From positions 1-64,000 of the forward strand of contig CAYUEV010000002.1 in assembly GCA_964443825.1 (NCBI GenBank): a stretch of 64,000 nt of DNA, in the 5' to 3' direction. Made by a program: the position numbers and the translations under genes. The notes under the pieces are model-generated. The model saw only the letters and a program-made list of their open reading frames with translations, did not search any database and had not been told where the DNA came from. How positions within the stretch are numbered: position 1 is the first letter of the stretch; every line of letters starts with the position of its first letter. Positions 34,126-43,072 of the stretch are shown here, piece after piece. Source of the DNA: UBA1081 sp964443825 (GTDB lineage Bacteria > Bacillota > Clostridia > Oscillospirales > Acutalibacteraceae).

Positions 34126-35205
34126 ATGTCAAGAGTTTATAATTTTTCGGCGGGACCGTCAATGCTTCCTTTAGAAGTTCTTGAGACCGCCGCGTCCGAG
34201 ATCACGGATTATCACGGCAGCGGTCAGTCTGTTATGGAGATGTCGCACCGCTCCAAAGTTTTTGACTCTATCATCAAAGAAACCGAGAATTTATTCAGGG
34301 AAATTATGAATATTCCCGACAACTATAAAGTTTTGTTTTTAGGCGGCGGCGCGTCCACTCAATTCTCAGCCATACCTCTGAATTTTATGAACGGCAGCGG
34401 GAAAGCCGATTATATTATCACCGGCCAATGGGCTAAAAAAGCTTTTTCCGAGGCTTCGCGGTACGGCGACGCCAAAGCTGTAGCGTCTTCGCAGGATAAG
34501 ACTTTTTCATATATCCCTAAAACAACAAAAGAAGATTTCCGTTCCGACGCGGATTACGCATACATCTGCATGAACAACACAATTTACGGCACTTGCTACC
34601 ATGAAATTCCCGATACCGGAAACGTCCCTCTCATAGCGGACATATCCTCATGCTTTTTATCAGAGCCTTTAGACGTTACGAAATTCGCCATGGTATACGG
34701 CGGCGCTCAAAAGAACATAGCTCCCGCCGGCGTTGTGATATGCATAATACGCGAGGATATGTTAGGTAACGCGAGAGATATTACCCCGACTATGCTTAAC
34801 TACAAAATAATGGCCGACAACAATTCTCTTTACAACACGCCTCCTTGCTGGAACATCTACATCACAAAACTTGTTCTCGAATGGATAAAATCATTAGGCG
34901 GTCTTACCGTCTTAAAAGAGAGAAACGAGAAAAAGGCTAAAATACTCTATGATTTCCTTGATTCCTCTAAGATGTTCAAAGGCGCGGCGGCCAAAGAAGA
35001 TCGCTCTATTATGAACGTTCCGTTCGTGACGGGCGACGACGAGCTCGACGCTAAATTTGTTAAAGAAGCGACTGAAAACGGCTTTGTAAACATTAAAGGT
35101 CATCGCACGGTAGGCGGCATGAGAGCCTCTATATACAACGCCATGCCCATAGAAGGCGTTGAAAAGCTTGTCGCGTTTATGGGCGAATTTGAAAAGAACA
35201 ACTAA
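34126..35205 (+). CDS. serC: Phosphoserine aminotransferase
   Basis: 359 residues, converting 3-phosphohydroxypyruvate and glutamate to phosphoserine. VYNFSAGPSMLP at the N-terminus is the SerC signature; MEMSHRSKVFDSII and VPLIADISSCFLSEPLDV follow, with the PLP Lys in VYGGAQKNIAPAG (about residue 196). The C-terminal GHRTVGGMRASIYNAMPIEGV binds the substrate phosphate. An AGAGGAGA ribosome site precedes the ATG. serA follows after 14 bp; serB is not seen. Confidence 0.98.
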   Translation: MSRVYNFSAGPSMLPLEVLETAASEITDYHGSGQSVMEMSHRSKVFDSIIKETENLFREIMNIPDNYKVLFLGGGASTQFSAIPLNFMNGSGKADYIITGQWAKKAFSEASRYGDAKAVASSQDKTFSYIPKTTKEDFRSDADYAYICMNNTIYGTCYHEIPDTGNVPLIADISSCFLSEPLDVTKFAMVYGGAQKNIAPAGVVICIIREDMLGNARDITPTMLNYKIMADNNSLYNTPPCWNIYITKLVLEWIKSLGGLTVLKERNEKKAKILYDFLDSSKMFKGAAAKEDRSIMNVPFVTGDDELDAKFVKEATENGFVNIKGHRTVGGMRASIYNAMPIEGVEKLVAFMGEFEKNN

Positions 35206-35219
35206 AAAAAGGTGAAATT

Positions 35220-36374
35220 ATGTATAATGTATTGACCCTTAATAAAATATCAGAAAACGGTCTTAAAAATTTTGACTCCGCAAAATACGCGTGCGGCCCT
35301 GAAATCGAAAATCCCAGCGCCGTTATAGTGCGTTCGGCGTCTATGTTAGAGATGGAAATTCCCGAAAGCGTTATGGCGATAGCGAGAGCCGGCGCGGGAT
35401 ATAACAACATTCCCGTTGATAAATGCACAAAAAAGGGAATTTGTGTTTTTAATACTCCGGGTGCTAACGCCAACGCGGTAAAAGAACTCGTCATTTGCGC
35501 ACTCTTTATGTCGTCAAGGCGCATAGCCCCTTCTTTAGAGTGGTGCAAAACCCTTAAAGGCGAAGAAGACGTTTCCAAAAAAATAGAAAAAGGCAAATCC
35601 CAGTTCGCGGGACCTGAAATTTTAGGCAAAACCTTAGGCGTTATGGGACTCGGAGCTATCGGCGTAAAAGTCGCGGACGCCGCCTTATCGCTCGGTATGA
35701 ACGTTTTAGGCTACGACCCTTACGTTTCAGAAAAGACTTTATCGTCTCTTTCAGACGGCGTTACGGTGGTTAAAGACCTTAACGATCTAATATCCGCAAG
35801 CGATTATATAACTCTTCACGTGCCGTTAAACGATTCCACAAAAGGCGTAATCGGCAAAGACGCTTTTAAAATCGCCAAAGACGGCGTGAGGATTTTAAAT
35901 TTCGCGAGAGGCGCTCTTGTTGATGAAGACGCTTTGTTAGACGCCGTTAAAAGCGGAAAATGCGCGTCTTACGCTACGGACTTCCCGACTGAAAAAATGA
36001 TCGGAACGGAAAATATAATCGCCATACCTCACTTAGGCGCGTCGACTCCCGAGTCGGAAGAAAATTGCGCGGTCATGGCGGTAAAGCAGATTTCTTCCTA
36101 CATTGAAAAAGGAAACATAGTAAATTCCGTAAATCTTCCGTGTGTAGAAAAAGAGCTTTCGCCCAATAAAAAGAGAATAACCGTCATAACCGACGGCGAT
36201 AAATCGCGCGAAGTTTTTAAGGTTCTTAGCGATTTAGGCGTGGATACGAGCGACTCTGTTTCTCTCTTAAGAGGGGACGCGGGGTATATTATAGTAGATT
36301 CCGAAAATATCCCCGAAAACGCCGCGTCCGTTTTAGAGGGCGAAGAACGCGTAATAAAAGCAAGAGTAATCTAA
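35220..36374 (+). CDS. serA: D-3-phosphoglycerate dehydrogenase
   Basis: 384 residues, oxidising 3-phosphoglycerate in the first step of serine synthesis. The NAD site is TLGVMGLGAIGVKVADAA, the catalytic Arg lies in ILNFARGALVDEDAL, and the Glu and His in EKMIGTENIIAIPHLGAS. It is shorter than the 520-residue form, with only a reduced C-terminal ACT-like region (about 320-384, KKRITVITDGDKSREVFKVL), so serine feedback may be weak. Coupled to serC. Confidence 0.95.
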   Translation: MYNVLTLNKISENGLKNFDSAKYACGPEIENPSAVIVRSASMLEMEIPESVMAIARAGAGYNNIPVDKCTKKGICVFNTPGANANAVKELVICALFMSSRRIAPSLEWCKTLKGEEDVSKKIEKGKSQFAGPEILGKTLGVMGLGAIGVKVADAALSLGMNVLGYDPYVSEKTLSSLSDGVTVVKDLNDLISASDYITLHVPLNDSTKGVIGKDAFKIAKDGVRILNFARGALVDEDALLDAVKSGKCASYATDFPTEKMIGTENIIAIPHLGASTPESEENCAVMAVKQISSYIEKGNIVNSVNLPCVEKELSPNKKRITVITDGDKSREVFKVLSDLGVDTSDSVSLLRGDAGYIIVDSENIPENAASVLEGEERVIKARVI

Positions 36375-37480
36375 TGAACATAAACTCCTATATGCCCGTT
36401 AAAGTAGTTTCAGGCAAAAACTGTTTTAACGAAAATTACGGTCTTTTAGAATCCTTCGGCGGAAAATGCCTTATAGTTACAGGAAAAACTTCCGCTAAAA
36501 AAAGCGGCGCTTTAGACGACGTTTTAAAAGCCTTATCGAGCCTTTCCATAGAATACGATATTTTTAATGAAATAAGCGAAAACCCTTACACTTTAGAATG
36601 TTTTAAAGCGGGGGAGAAAGCCCGCGAGATTTCCGCAGATTTTATTTTAGGGATTGGCGGCGGGTCTCCTCTCGACGCTTCTAAAGCCGTCGCTATCTAC
36701 GCCGCTAACCCTGATTTTTCTCATTCCGATATATACAAAAGAGAAAACTGTAATAAGCCCCTGCCGGTCGTCTTAATAGGAACTACCGCCGGGACCGGCA
36801 GCGAAGTCACGGGCGTTTCGGTTCTTACTAACAGCGACGATAACATGAAAAAGAGTATATCAGGTCCTGATTGTTACGCCGCTTTGTCGTTTTGCGATTA
36901 TAAGTACACATTATCTCTGCCTTTTGACATAACCGTTTCCACCGCTCTCGACTCGCTGTCGCACGCTTTAGAGGCTTATCTTTCTAAAAGCGCGAACGAC
37001 TTATCCTCCATATATTCCGAAAAAGCGTTTTCACTTTTATCGTCTCCGTTAAAAAATCTCTATGAGAGAAAAGAGCTTCCCTCCGAAAATGAACGCGAAA
37101 TCCTCTATATAGCTTCTCTTTTTGCGGGTTTTTCCATAAATATCACCGGAACTTGTTTCCCGCACGCTTTGGGTTATATTTTAACCGAGGACTACAATAT
37201 CCCCCACGGGAAAGCCTCGGCGGCGTTTCTCCCTGATTTTATAATCCGCTCCAAAGTTTACGATAAAACTAAAGTATCAAACGCCCTTTCTCTTTTAGAG
37301 ATGAGCGAAGAATACCTTTTGGAACTTATTACGGTTCTTTCGGGCGTGAACGTTAAAATCCCTCTCGACGCTTTTCCAAAGTATGAAGGCAGATGGCGAG
37401 GGTCTGTGAAAGGTTTTATTAAATCTCCGGGCGACTTTAAAACGCCGGACGCCATAGAGATACTTAAAAAATACAGTTAA
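36374..37480 (+). CDS. Iron-containing alcohol dehydrogenase
   Basis: 368 residues, type III (Fe-ADH) fold. The nucleotide-binding loop is ILGIGGGSPLDASKAVAIYA and the threonine loop is VLIGTTAGTGSEVTGVSV. The metal-binding residues lie in ALDSLSHALEAYLS, FPHALGYILTEDYNIPHGKA. It overlaps the serA stop by one base and is therefore probably translated with serine-synthesis enzymes; the substrate is not evident. A C-terminal WRGSVKGFIKSPGDFKTPD region is somewhat unusual. Confidence 0.9.
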   Translation: MNINSYMPVKVVSGKNCFNENYGLLESFGGKCLIVTGKTSAKKSGALDDVLKALSSLSIEYDIFNEISENPYTLECFKAGEKAREISADFILGIGGGSPLDASKAVAIYAANPDFSHSDIYKRENCNKPLPVVLIGTTAGTGSEVTGVSVLTNSDDNMKKSISGPDCYAALSFCDYKYTLSLPFDITVSTALDSLSHALEAYLSKSANDLSSIYSEKAFSLLSSPLKNLYERKELPSENEREILYIASLFAGFSINITGTCFPHALGYILTEDYNIPHGKASAAFLPDFIIRSKVYDKTKVSNALSLLEMSEEYLLELITVLSGVNVKIPLDAFPKYEGRWRGSVKGFIKSPGDFKTPDAIEILKKYS

Positions 37481-37487
37481 ACTAAAA

Positions 37488-37515
37488 CCGTCTGATTTTT
37501 AGTCAGGCGGCTTTT
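37488..37515. terminator. Bidirectional intrinsic terminator
   Basis: CCGTCTGA (37488-37495) pairs with TCAGGCGG (37503-37510); plus strand continues CTTTT, minus strand TTTTAGTT. It separates convergent genes. Confidence 0.75.
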
Positions 37516-37521
37516 GCGTCT

Positions 37522-38223
37522 TTAATTTTTACTTTCCACTTTAAGACCCGTTTTCGCGTTAATAAAATTTTTAAACACGGCGACTTGATTTTCCGAAATA
37601 TATTTATCTATATGCATACTTCCGAAATACCACTTTTTATATTCGCACTGAAAAGCAAGTTCGTCAAAAAACGCGTTAAGAGCCGACACCGAAAACGTTT
37701 CGTTTTTTTGCATCATAAGAAATTCTCTTGTTTTTGAGGGCGGCTCGTGAGTAATAATAATATCCACGTTAAATTTTACTTTTTCGAGTCTCGTCACGGC
37801 CGCTAAAAGCTCTTCTTTGGCGGGAGTTTCGAGGTGTTCATACTCGTCGCCTTTTATGCGCGTTTCCTGCTCGGGCAGTTCGCCCCCGCCCATAGTAAAA
37901 ACCTTTAAGCCCTCTATCGTATATATCTGACCCCTCATAAGATGGTAAAGGTTTCCGCATATATTTCTCGCCTTCCCGCCGTTCCAGTCCTCTGCGGGAA
38001 AATTGTTAAGGACGTTAAAGTTTTCATGAGTTCCGTCTATAAAACATATATTATATTTTCTTTTTCCGAGATTTCGTAAAATTTTATCCTCATTTTTAGA
38101 GTCGTCCCAAATAAACCCAAAATCGCCGGATATAATAAGGGTGTCGTGCGCCTTCATAAATTTTAGTTTGTCTTCTGAAAGGCGGCTCTGATCGCCGTGA
38201 ACGTCGCCGGTAATATAAATCAT
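37522..38223 (-). CDS. Calcineurin-like metallophosphoesterase
   Basis: 233 residues. The metal-binding motifs are MIYITGDVHGD (residues 1-11), LIISGDFGFIWDD, CFIDGTHENF and IIITHEPPS. The Asn-His of the usual GNHE box is replaced by GTHE, as in a group of small phosphoesterases found in Firmicutes. Cytoplasmic, no signal. It is a single-gene unit opposite the carboxypeptidase gene. The substrate is unknown. Confidence 0.85.
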   Translation of the reverse strand: MIYITGDVHGDQSRLSEDKLKFMKAHDTLIISGDFGFIWDDSKNEDKILRNLGKRKYNICFIDGTHENFNVLNNFPAEDWNGGKARNICGNLYHLMRGQIYTIEGLKVFTMGGGELPEQETRIKGDEYEHLETPAKEELLAAVTRLEKVKFNVDIIITHEPPSKTREFLMMQKNETFSVSALNAFFDELAFQCEYKKWYFGSMHIDKYISENQVAVFKNFINAKTGLKVESKN

Positions 38224-38253
38224 ACTTTCCCCTCATAAAATTTTAAATATTTA

Positions 38254-38282
38254 TTTACATTTTGATTTTTTAATTGTATACT
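38254..38282 (+). promoter_or_regulatory. Promoter of the D,D-carboxypeptidase gene
   Basis: TTTACA (38254-38259), a 17-bp spacer and TATACT (38277-38282). Confidence 0.7.
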
Positions 38283-38347
38283 TAAATTATAACACCGATA
38301 TTAAATTATGTCCAGCGGAAATTGCGTTTCCGATTATATATTGTGAT

Positions 38348-39700
38348 ATGAAAAGGTCAATAATTTTTATTTTATTTGCCGTTTTTTTGTTTTTTACGCT
38401 TTTTTCATTTACGGCATATGGCGAATATTATAACAATAAATTAGACGATATGCGTTCGGAGGCGTTTCTTTTAGTAAACGTCGACACAGGCGCGACCGTC
38501 TTCTCAAAAAACGCCGACGAAAAATTAAAATGCGCGTCGCTTGTTAAAACTGCGACGGCAATAGTAGTTCTCGAAAACTGCGATAACGTAGACGCCGAAG
38601 TAACGGTAAGCGAGAGCGCCGTTAAGGATTTTAAATCAGGCGGCGCTTCTTCAATCGACTTAGTTCCCGGTGAGAAAATTTCAGTCAGGAATCTGCTTTA
38701 CGGCATGATGATGAGGAACGCCAACGACTGCGCCGAGGTTTTGGCGGAGTATATAGGCGGCACTGAGCAGAATTTCGTAAAAATGATGAACGATTTATCC
38801 GCGAAATTGGGCTGTAATAATACTAATTTTACTAATCCGCACGGTCTTGATGAAGAAGGCGAATACTCTACTTGCAGGGATCTATATCTTTTAACCAAGT
38901 ACGCCGTCGGCAACTCTTTAATCGAGGAGATTGCCAATACCGTAAGTTACACGATTCCCGCCACCAATATGTCGGAAGAGAGGGAGTTAGACACTCTCGT
39001 CGATTTAGTGGAGAGCGGCACAAGATATTATTACGAGTACGCTAAAGGATTTAAAACGGGCATTACCGAAGAGGCGAAAAGATGCGCGTCCATTGTCGCC
39101 ACAAAGGACGCTTATTCATACATAGGCATTGTTTTAGGATGTCCAAACGAATGTATAGACAACTGCGGCTACCCCGATAACACTTCTTTATACGAAGCGA
39201 GAAGAATGTGCCGCTGGGCGTTTAAAAACATGAAAATGACCAACGTCGCGGGAACTAACGATATTATGACGGACATACCCGTCGCTCTTTCTACCGACGC
39301 CGACCACGTAAGATTGGTTCCCGAAAAAGATATACAGGCTCTTTTACTCAACACCGCCGACGAGTCGAGTCTCCAGTACGTTTACGATTTAAAAGAAGAC
39401 GTTAAAGCCCCCGTTAAAAAAGGCGACGTTTTAGGCGCGATGCAAGTAAAGTACGCCGACAGCGTAGTGGCGGAGGTTAACCTTGTGGCGGGCGAATCCT
39501 TAGGCAGAAGCCCTCTTTTGTATGCTTTTTATATCCTTAAAAAAATATTTTTATCGCCTGTTTTTTTAATTATCGCGGCTTTAGTCATAATCGCTTTTCT
39601 CATATACATTTTTATAATTTACAGGAATTATAAAATAAAACAAAGGGAAACGAGAAGAAGATTAAGAGAAATAAAAGAAAAGAGCAGAAACGTAAAATAA
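38348..39700 (+). CDS. D-alanyl-D-alanine carboxypeptidase (DacF/PBP5 family)
   Basis: 450 residues. A signal segment (1-25) is followed by the transpeptidase-fold domain with active-site S64-LV-K67 in CASLVKTATA and K236-T-G in GFKTGIT. The second motif, normally SxN, reads N124-A-N126 in MMRNANDCAEV, so the Ser is missing. A C-terminal beta-domain (about 310-395) and a membrane span (about 399-425, VFLIIAALVIIAFLIYIFII) followed by a basic tail anchor it. It trims the last D-Ala from peptidoglycan stem peptides. addB follows after 14 bp. Confidence 0.92.
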   Translation: MKRSIIFILFAVFLFFTLFSFTAYGEYYNNKLDDMRSEAFLLVNVDTGATVFSKNADEKLKCASLVKTATAIVVLENCDNVDAEVTVSESAVKDFKSGGASSIDLVPGEKISVRNLLYGMMMRNANDCAEVLAEYIGGTEQNFVKMMNDLSAKLGCNNTNFTNPHGLDEEGEYSTCRDLYLLTKYAVGNSLIEEIANTVSYTIPATNMSEERELDTLVDLVESGTRYYYEYAKGFKTGITEEAKRCASIVATKDAYSYIGIVLGCPNECIDNCGYPDNTSLYEARRMCRWAFKNMKMTNVAGTNDIMTDIPVALSTDADHVRLVPEKDIQALLLNTADESSLQYVYDLKEDVKAPVKKGDVLGAMQVKYADSVVAEVNLVAGESLGRSPLLYAFYILKKIFLSPVFLIIAALVIIAFLIYIFIIYRNYKIKQRETRRRLREIKEKSRNVK

Positions 39701-39714
39701 AGCGGGGCGGTACT

Positions 39715-42700
39715 TTGCTTCACCTTATTATAGGGCGGTCTTCAAGCGGAAAGACTACTTTAATAAGAAAAATAATATCAGAAAAACTTGATTCCGGCGA
39801 GAAGGTAGCGCTTCTTGTGCCGGAACAGTTTTCATTTGAAAGCGAAAAAGGCATAATCTCTATGTTCGGGGCTCAAAAAGCCTCCCAAATGGGGATACTG
39901 AGTTTTACTTCTCTTTCCGAAAAAATACTCAATGAGTACGAAAAAAACAGAAAACCGCCTGTGACGGACGCGGCGAGAGCCGTTATTATGAGCCTCGCGA
40001 TAGAAAATCTTTCCGAAAGCCTCACAATTTTTAAACGTTCCGGCAAAAACAAAAAGACGGTTTCAGGGCTTTTAAATATAATCGACGAAATGGCGGGAGG
40101 AGGCGTTCTCTCGTCCGATATTATAAAAGCGTCCGAAAACGCGGGGAGCGCGACCCTCGCCGAAAAGGCGCACGAGATAGACTTAATATCGCAAATGTAC
40201 GGGTCTTTAATTGAAAAAAGTTTTTCAGACGACAGATATATAATAAACAAAGCCTCCGCAATAATAGCCGAAAAATCGCTTTTTAAAGATTATTGCGTTT
40301 TTTTTGACGAGTTTATGAGCTTTACCTCACAGGAAAGACTAATGCTTTCGGAAATCGTTAAAAACGCGAAAGACGTGTATATAACTCAGTGCGCCGACGG
40401 TATTCACGATAAATCAGGCGGCTCGGGAGTTTTTTCATATTCGCTGGAAAGCATAAATAATCTTATCTCTCTTTCAAACAAAAGCGACGTAAAAATATCA
40501 AAACCCGTTATTTTAAACGACTATTTCGGATCTTCTCACAATTCTATTAAAGCTCTTGAAAAAGGAGTTTACGAGCCTTCCCCGGAAGTTTATAACGAGC
40601 CGTGCGACAACATAATAACAGTTTCGGCGCCAAATCTTTACGACGAATGCGAGTTCGCGGCGGTTACGGCTAAAAAGCTCATAAGAGAAAAGGGTTTAAG
40701 ATATAGAGACATAGTCGTCGTGGCAAGAAGCGACGGTTACCTTAGAAATCTTCCTTTCGCTTTTAAAAAGTACGACATACCCGTTTTTATGGACAGAAGA
40801 AGAACTCTCGACAGCGAACTTATTGTTTTGTACGCCGAAAGCGCTCTTACTCTCGCGGCAAACGGTATTTCAACCGATTCGGTCTTTCGCTACTTAAGGA
40901 CTTATCTTACCAATATCCCAAGAGAAGATATAGACGAACTTGAAAATTATACCTTTATGTGGCAGATAAATTACTCGTCATGGCAAACTGAATGGAAAAA
41001 TCACCCGCTGGGAATAGGAAACGAGTTCGACGAAAAAGCAAAAGAAAAATTAAAACTCATCAACGAAACAAGAAAAAAAGTAATAGAACCTGTAATAAAA
41101 CTTAAAAACGACATAGAAGGAAAAACGGGCGAAGAAGCCGTAAAAGCTTTATACTGTTTTTTAATAGACACGGGTTCTGACAAGAATCTCTTGTCATTCG
41201 CTCTGACTCTCGACAATGAGAACGCTTACGAGTGCGAACGCTCGTGGGACGAGTTTATGACGGCTTTGTCGCTTTTAGCCGATATAACAAAAGACAAAAT
41301 CATGACGACGGCGAGATTTTTAGAGCTTTTTAAAATTATGACGTCATCGTCCGACATAGGTTCTCTGCCCGGAAGTCTTGACGAAATTACGGTAGGTTCG
41401 GCCGACAGAATAAGAGTGGAAAATAAAAAAGTTCTGTTTCTTTTAGGCGCTAACGAAGGTATATTTCCAAGAGAGCCAAACGACGTTAGCATTTTGTCAG
41501 GCAACGAGAGAAGACTTTTAAAAAATCAGAGCGTGGATTTAGGCGGCGGGAGCGAAGAACTTGTGATGAAAGAGCGTCTTAACGTATATAGAACGCTCGC
41601 TATTCCAAAAGATCTGCTTTTTATTTCGTATTCGTCGGGGGATTTATCGGGTTCGGCCTCCCTTCCTTCCGAAATCGTGACGATGGTAGATAAAATTATA
41701 CCGCGTCATAAAAAAATAAATTATTCTCTTTTGCCGGAATTTTACTTTGTCGAAAGTAAAAAATCGGCTTTCGACAGCGCTCTTTCGCATTATTCCGATA
41801 ACACTATATACTCGGAATCCCTTAAAAGTTATGTGTTTTCGACAGACGACTATTTAAATTCACGTGAATATATAGACAAATCCGTTAAGAAGACCCCCGT
41901 AAAAATAAACGACAAAAATATAGCGATCGATCTTTTTGGCGAAAAAATGTACGTTACGCCGTCGAGAATTGAAGAATACTATAAATGCCCGTTCAGGTAC
42001 TTTTGCAGATACGGTTTAAAAGCTTTTCCCGTCGGCAAATCTTCATTCGACCCTAAAATAAGAGGTCTTCTCGTCCACTACACTTTAGAAAATCTTTTTT
42101 CCCGCTTTGGGAGCAAAGGGCTTACCGAGCTTACCCCAAACGAGCGTGAACAATATGTGAGCGAAAGCGTTTGGAGCTACGCGGAAAAATATATGGGCGG
42201 GAAAGAAAATCTACCTGAAAGACTCATATATTCCGTCGACAGAAGCCGCAAAATAATTCTCACCATATTAGAAAGACTCGTAAGCGAATTTAACGCGTGT
42301 CTTTTTGAAACAAGGGACGTAGAGCTTAAAATAGGCTACGACGGGAAAATAAAACCTTATATCATTAAATCCGAATCCGGGGAAATCGTTATAAGCGGCA
42401 TAGTCGACAGGATAGATACTATGAACGCGTCCGGCGATAAAGTCTATATAAGAGTTATTGATTACAAAACAGGCGGCAAGGATTTTAATTTAAACGACGT
42501 TTTATCGGGTCTTAATATCCAAACGCTAATTTACTTAATTTGTTTAACTGAAAACGGAAAAGAACGTTACGGCGATATGATTCCCGCCGGAATACTTTAC
42601 GTCCCCGCCACAAAAATAAAGAGCGAACTGCCGAGAAACTCCTCGAACGACAGTTTTTATGAGCTTCTAATTAAAAACAGCAGGATGAAAGGAATGATCT

Positions 42701-43035
42701 TAAACGACCCTAAAGTAGTTTTAGGGATGGATCCGTCGGGAAAAGGCAGATTGATAGAGGCTAAGATTAAAGACGGAGAAGTAACGGGAAAGACGTTTAC
42801 TTTAAGCCGATTCGCTCTGCTTCACAGAGTAGTCGATAAAATAATAAAGGACGCCGCGACTTTTCTTCACAACGGGAGAATCGAGGCGAAACCCATTCTT
42901 GACGGCGACTATAAAAACACGTGCGAGTACTGCGATTATAAAACGATTTGCAGAAGAGAAGAATCAGACGATTATGAAACGCTCTTTAAAGGGGACGCGT
43001 GGACTCAAATAGAAAAAGAAGCTTGCGACGATTAA
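39715..43035 (+). CDS. addB: ATP-dependent helicase/deoxyribonuclease subunit B
   Basis: 1106 residues, beginning at a TTG so that the chain reads MLHLIIGRSSSGKTTLIRKI with Walker A GRSSSGKT at 7-14. It is the partner of AddA in resecting double-strand breaks until a Chi site. The C-terminal nuclease domain has IRVIDYKTGGKDF, and the iron-sulfur cluster cysteines are in YYKCPFRYFC and the terminal CEYCDYKTIC. Length fits the family. addA follows after 37 bp. Confidence 0.95.
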   Translation: MLHLIIGRSSSGKTTLIRKIISEKLDSGEKVALLVPEQFSFESEKGIISMFGAQKASQMGILSFTSLSEKILNEYEKNRKPPVTDAARAVIMSLAIENLSESLTIFKRSGKNKKTVSGLLNIIDEMAGGGVLSSDIIKASENAGSATLAEKAHEIDLISQMYGSLIEKSFSDDRYIINKASAIIAEKSLFKDYCVFFDEFMSFTSQERLMLSEIVKNAKDVYITQCADGIHDKSGGSGVFSYSLESINNLISLSNKSDVKISKPVILNDYFGSSHNSIKALEKGVYEPSPEVYNEPCDNIITVSAPNLYDECEFAAVTAKKLIREKGLRYRDIVVVARSDGYLRNLPFAFKKYDIPVFMDRRRTLDSELIVLYAESALTLAANGISTDSVFRYLRTYLTNIPREDIDELENYTFMWQINYSSWQTEWKNHPLGIGNEFDEKAKEKLKLINETRKKVIEPVIKLKNDIEGKTGEEAVKALYCFLIDTGSDKNLLSFALTLDNENAYECERSWDEFMTALSLLADITKDKIMTTARFLELFKIMTSSSDIGSLPGSLDEITVGSADRIRVENKKVLFLLGANEGIFPREPNDVSILSGNERRLLKNQSVDLGGGSEELVMKERLNVYRTLAIPKDLLFISYSSGDLSGSASLPSEIVTMVDKIIPRHKKINYSLLPEFYFVESKKSAFDSALSHYSDNTIYSESLKSYVFSTDDYLNSREYIDKSVKKTPVKINDKNIAIDLFGEKMYVTPSRIEEYYKCPFRYFCRYGLKAFPVGKSSFDPKIRGLLVHYTLENLFSRFGSKGLTELTPNEREQYVSESVWSYAEKYMGGKENLPERLIYSVDRSRKIILTILERLVSEFNACLFETRDVELKIGYDGKIKPYIIKSESGEIVISGIVDRIDTMNASGDKVYIRVIDYKTGGKDFNLNDVLSGLNIQTLIYLICLTENGKERYGDMIPAGILYVPATKIKSELPRNSSNDSFYELLIKNSRMKGMILNDPKVVLGMDPSGKGRLIEAKIKDGEVTGKTFTLSRFALLHRVVDKIIKDAATFLHNGRIEAKPILDGDYKNTCEYCDYKTICRREESDDYETLFKGDAWTQIEKEACDD

Positions 43036-43072
43036 ACTTTAAAATTTTAACTTTTGATGGGAGGAATATGTT

